The notes under the pieces were generated by a model, which ran no database searches, had not been told where the DNA came from, and saw only the letters and a list, made by a program, of their open reading frames with translations. This document shows positions 61,448 through 64,000 of a DNA stretch of 64,000 nucleotides, one piece after another. The position numbers and the translations under genes are program-made. Where the stretch lies: assembly GCF_900199455.1 (NCBI RefSeq), contig NZ_FZQR01000005.1, positions 310,001-374,000 on the forward strand, given 5' to 3'. This DNA comes from Mesorhizobium carmichaelinearum. Lineage in GTDB: Bacteria > Pseudomonadota > Alphaproteobacteria > Rhizobiales > Rhizobiaceae. How positions within the stretch are numbered: position 1 is the stretch's first letter; every line of letters begins with the position of its first letter.

Positions 61448-62087
61448 GCAAGAAGGAAGCTCCAGAAAGTGGCGGGACGACGATCCGCGCAGGCTGCGGA
61501 TGGCCGAGACGAGGGCCTCGATCCTGCGTGCGGCGCGTCCCATTTTGCTGCGGGATGGCCTCGGCGGAACGACGCTGGACCGGGTCGCGGCGGAAGGGGG
61601 GATCGCGAAAATGACCCTCTATCGTCACTTCCCAAGCAAGGAGGCGCTGTTTGAGGGATTGGTCACCGCGATGTGTGAGTACATGCGCGAGGAGATCGAG
61701 AACGCCGCGCCTCCCGATATCAACAAGCCCAGGGCGGACCGGCTTGCTGAAGAGCTGCACGCCTTCATTACGGCCCTTCTTGAGCCGGACGCGCTGGCGC
61801 TCTATCGCTTGATCGTCGCCGACGGATGGCGCTTTCCCGCTCTGTCGACGGCGTTTGACCTGTCCGGCATGCGCGTTATTCGGCAGCGCATAGCGGGGTT
61901 GCTCGAGCCTGGCGCGGTCCCTTCCAGCGGGTCACTGACAATCGCCGGCGGGATCGTGGCGCTGGCACTAGGGGATGCCTATCAGCGCGCGATCATGGGC
62001 ATAGTCGAAGAGGGAGACGCCGAGGCGTTTGAACACCAAATCGAAGATGCCATTGCTTACGGGCTCAGCCGCCTCAGCCCTTCTTGA
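61446..62087 (+). CDS. TetR-family transcriptional regulator
   Basis: A 213-residue regulator. The N-terminal HTH is TLDRVAAEGGIAKMTLYRHF followed by PSKEALFEGLV, typical TetR helices 2-4. The ligand-binding part is helical. The DNA between it and the divergent SnoaL/DoxX pair has matching dyads at 61397-61447, so it likely represses them. Start ATG 61446 overlaps the last repeat of the operator. The inducer is unknown. Confidence 0.92.
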   Translation: MQEGSSRKWRDDDPRRLRMAETRASILRAARPILLRDGLGGTTLDRVAAEGGIAKMTLYRHFPSKEALFEGLVTAMCEYMREEIENAAPPDINKPRADRLAEELHAFITALLEPDALALYRLIVADGWRFPALSTAFDLSGMRVIRQRIAGLLEPGAVPSSGSLTIAGGIVALALGDAYQRAIMGIVEEGDAEAFEHQIEDAIAYGLSRLSPS

Positions 62088-62110
62088 ACGCCGCCACCAC
62101 CATTTGATTG

Positions 62111-63085
62111 TCACGCCTTCTGGGTGGTCAGCCGTTCGAGCGCGTCCACGATCAGGCCACAGAACTTCGCATGGTCGAGCTTCATCGCCACGGTGTGGCG
62201 GAAGTCGGTCTGCTCGCTCGCCGTGCCGCCGAAATGGTGCATGCCGCCCATCTCTGCGAAATTGCAGACCGTCATGCCCTTGGTCCAGCGGCCGGCGATC
62301 TCGACGCGGATGTCGGCCTTCTCGGTGGTGAAGACAGTCGGGTCGATCATGGCTGCGACGCAGCATGCGTCATGGATGGCCGGATATTCGATCTGCAGCA
62401 GGCCGCCATGCGTGGTCGCGATGAACGCCCAGATATCGAGGATGAATTTGGCCATCGGGCCGCCGATGGCGCGCACCCGGTCCTGCAGGTCGGGGGTGGC
62501 CAGCGCCTGGTGGGTGAGGTCGAGCCCCACCATGGTAACGTCCCAATTGGCGCGGAACACCACGTCGGCGGCCTCCGGGTCACCATAGATGTTGAACTCT
62601 GCCGCCGGCGTGATGTTGCCGCGCGTATAGGCGCCTCCCATCGCGACGACCTTCTTCACCCGCTCGACGATGCGCGGGTCCTTGCGCACGGCGAGCGCGA
62701 TGTTGGTGTAGGGACCGACCGGCACCAGCGTGACCGTCTTCGGCTCATGCGCCATGACGGTGTCGATGATGAAGTCGACGGCGTGCCGCTTGTCGAGCTC
62801 GAACGAGGCGGGCGGCAGCACCGGGCCGTCGAGCCCGGTATCGCCGTGGATCTCGACGGCCAGCACCTGGTCGATGATGAGCGGGCCGGGGGAGCCCTTT
62901 GCCACCGGCACCTTGATGCCATAGGCGGTGCATACGGACAGTGCATTGCGTGTGGTGTTCTCGACATTGTGGTTGCCCGAAACCGTGGTGATACCGAGGA
63001 GGTCGATGTTCGGGTTTCCGGCCGCGAGCAATATGGCGATGGCGTCGTCGTGCCCAGGGTCGCAGTCCAGGATGATCTTTTCCAT
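62111..63085 (-). CDS. Nucleoside hydrolase (inosine/uridine-preferring family)
   Basis: A 324-residue hydrolase that splits the N-glycosidic bond of nucleosides. The N-terminus MEKIILDCDPGHDDAIAILL has the DxDPGxDD calcium site; the other ligands are in VPVGPYTNIA and EFNIYGDPEAADVVF and in IHDACCVAAMID. GGGAGGT precedes ATG 63085 at 6 nt, and the open frame to 63124 is less likely. Length fits the family. Its specificity cannot be said. Confidence 0.93.
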   Translation of the reverse strand: MEKIILDCDPGHDDAIAILLAAGNPNIDLLGITTVSGNHNVENTTRNALSVCTAYGIKVPVAKGSPGPLIIDQVLAVEIHGDTGLDGPVLPPASFELDKRHAVDFIIDTVMAHEPKTVTLVPVGPYTNIALAVRKDPRIVERVKKVVAMGGAYTRGNITPAAEFNIYGDPEAADVVFRANWDVTMVGLDLTHQALATPDLQDRVRAIGGPMAKFILDIWAFIATTHGGLLQIEYPAIHDACCVAAMIDPTVFTTEKADIRVEIAGRWTKGMTVCNFAEMGGMHHFGGTASEQTDFRHTVAMKLDHAKFCGLIVDALERLTTQKA

Positions 63086-63394
63086 GGTGGGCACCTCCCT
63101 TGTCGGCCGAACCTGTTGGCACAAGAGGCTGGCGCGTCCGCGTCGTCAAGGCTCTGGTGCTCGACCGATCCAGCCTGCGTAAGTCTGGTCGCGCGCCGCC
63201 GGAGCATGCTCGGCGCCGCTGATCCGAACAGAGCCGTCTCCCGGCATTGCGCAGGGGAAAAGTTTTCGTTCGTTCGAATGACAACAGCCGAGGAAATAGA
63301 AGATAGCGTCCGGGTGACGCGGCATCCAGCGCCGTGGCTCGAACTAAGTGGAGAATACGATCGCGGTGAGGGTCGCGCCAGATGAGGTTAAGTG
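63086..63394. other. Intergenic region with no gene found
   Basis: 309 nt between the divergent nucleoside hydrolase and the secreted coiled-coil gene. It likely holds both promoters. No repeat or hairpin of note was seen. Confidence 0.4.
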
Positions 63395-64000
63395 ATGGAT
63401 CATTTGCAGGGTACTACGACAAAATATCCATGCCGTGACTTCACCTTTATCAAACGACGGCCTTCGATTGTACTTGACGGGATACGTGGCATGGGCTGCA
63501 ACGCCATGCTGTCCCTCGTTTTTCCAATCCTCGTTCTGCTGTTGGCGTCTCCGGCAAATAGCCAGCAGGCGCCCGATGCGTCCACGACTGCCGCAGTCAA
63601 CGGCCGTTCGTCGGCCAAGGTTTTGGACAACACTGATATGGCGCAAACGCCGACTGGCGAGAATGAGGCGGCCTTGCGCCGCGAATTGGCCGCGGCACGA
63701 GCCGAGCTGGCGAGGCAAGCTCAGGTCCTGAGAGAGCAGCAGCAAACGGACGAAGCCCTCACACTCAATCTGGAGACAGCACAGCGTGCCATCGAAAATT
63801 TCCGGGCGGAAGCCAGTCTCTGGGACAGCAAGAAAGGCGCAATGCCTGAAGCGCCACTCTCCACGGATGCCCCTCAGGCTACCGCGGCGCAGGCGCCTGA
63901 TCCGGAGCGCCACAAGGTTGAACTCCTGGAACAGGAACTCGCCACGGCTCGCCAAACGATCGACGCCCTCAAGACAGCCGCAAATCTGGCCGCGAAGGAT
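63395..64000 (+). CDS. Exported coiled-coil protein (5' part)
   Basis: The gene leaves the window at the right edge. ATG 63395 has GAGG 7 nt upstream and gives MDHLQGTTTKYPCRDFTFIK before a hydrophobic stretch; ATG 63491 (MGCNAMLSLVFPILVLLLAS) would start at the signal peptide itself (cleavage after ANS). The mature part is Glu/Gln/Ala-rich and heptad-like (EAALRRELAAARAELARQAQ, VELLEQELATARQTIDALKT), so a long coiled coil is likely. It is probably periplasmic. The rest is not visible, so no family call is made. Confidence 0.7.
   Translation, partial: MDHLQGTTTKYPCRDFTFIKRRPSIVLDGIRGMGCNAMLSLVFPILVLLLASPANSQQAPDASTTAAVNGRSSAKVLDNTDMAQTPTGENEAALRRELAAARAELARQAQVLREQQQTDEALTLNLETAQRAIENFRAEASLWDSKKGAMPEAPLSTDAPQATAAQAPDPERHKVELLEQELATARQTIDALKTAANLAAKD

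Noticed and set aside
62108..63385. 425-codon plus-strand frame over the nucleoside hydrolase
   Set aside because: Antisense to a gene with an intact calcium-binding DCDPGHDD motif and a good ribosome site.
63344..63955. 203-codon minus-strand frame at the right edge
   Set aside because: The plus strand here gives a signal peptide and heptad-like coiled coil with a ribosome site; the minus frame has neither.

Overview
The window looks like chromosomal DNA of a high-GC alphaproteobacterium, most probably Mesorhizobium or a close relative in the Phyllobacteriaceae. This is inferred from the strong third-position GC bias, a fused LigD next to Ku, and several copies of rhizobial intergenic palindromic repeats, including the CTCCCCC...GGGGGAG composite and the GAGCATGATC-type palindrome. 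I see no rRNA, tRNA, CRISPR array, phage genes or intact transposase. Most DNA is ordinary chromosome. Accessory or decayed stretches are seen at about 5.9-7.3 kb, 16.1-19.3 kb, 21.5-24.9 kb, 40.7-43.2 kb and 53.1-53.9 kb.

Layout. 1-6.0 kb is a surface-polysaccharide cluster: two glycosyltransferases, a Wzx-like flippase and two tandem CelD-type GNAT proteins. 6.0-7.7 kb holds an inverted-repeat-bounded small membrane protein gene and two EthD genes, one frameshifted. 7.9-14.8 kb is a DNA-repair block: ligD, ku, a BRCT/HTH/TPR protein translationally coupled to ku, a hydrolase and an exonuclease III. 14.9-19.3 kb carries a membrane-anchored SdrD_B-like protein, a short RiPP-precursor-like gene on the minus strand, a membrane-anchored WD40 propeller, and a mobile-mystery A/B (HTH + Fic) pair behind three evenly phased operators. 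19.4-25.2 kb has an isochorismatase-type hydrolase, an amidohydrolase with a duplicated 3' end, and many very small secreted or membrane proteins.

25.3-38.7 kb is a stress and redox region: glutathione transferases, a degenerate PDZ protease homologue, LysR, MarR, Rrf2 and SDR proteins, cupins, and His-rich secreted proteins. An Rrf2-type operator recurs before both the rrf2 gene and a three-gene operon. 39.0-43.2 kb has an ABC-F ATPase gene whose last ~269 bp are repeated 2.5 kb downstream, enclosing an AT-rich two-gene island (lipase-like membrane protein plus secreted protein). 43.2-52.9 kb includes a lipoprotein, a FAD monooxygenase, a dual GGDEF/EAL protein and a winged-helix/TolB/TPR regulator. 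53-64 kb has an unrecognised gene, a GlxA-type AraC regulator, htpG, a class III cyclase, a TetR regulator divergent from a SnoaL/DoxX pair, a nucleoside hydrolase and the start of a secreted coiled-coil protein.

The most notable items are the BRCT-HTH-TPR protein coupled to Ku (a candidate NHEJ accessory factor), the triple 33-bp-phased operator of the Fic pair, the short precursor peptide with a lasso-type leader but no acidic acceptor residue, and two independent cases in which a cargo segment is bounded by a duplicated 3' gene end.
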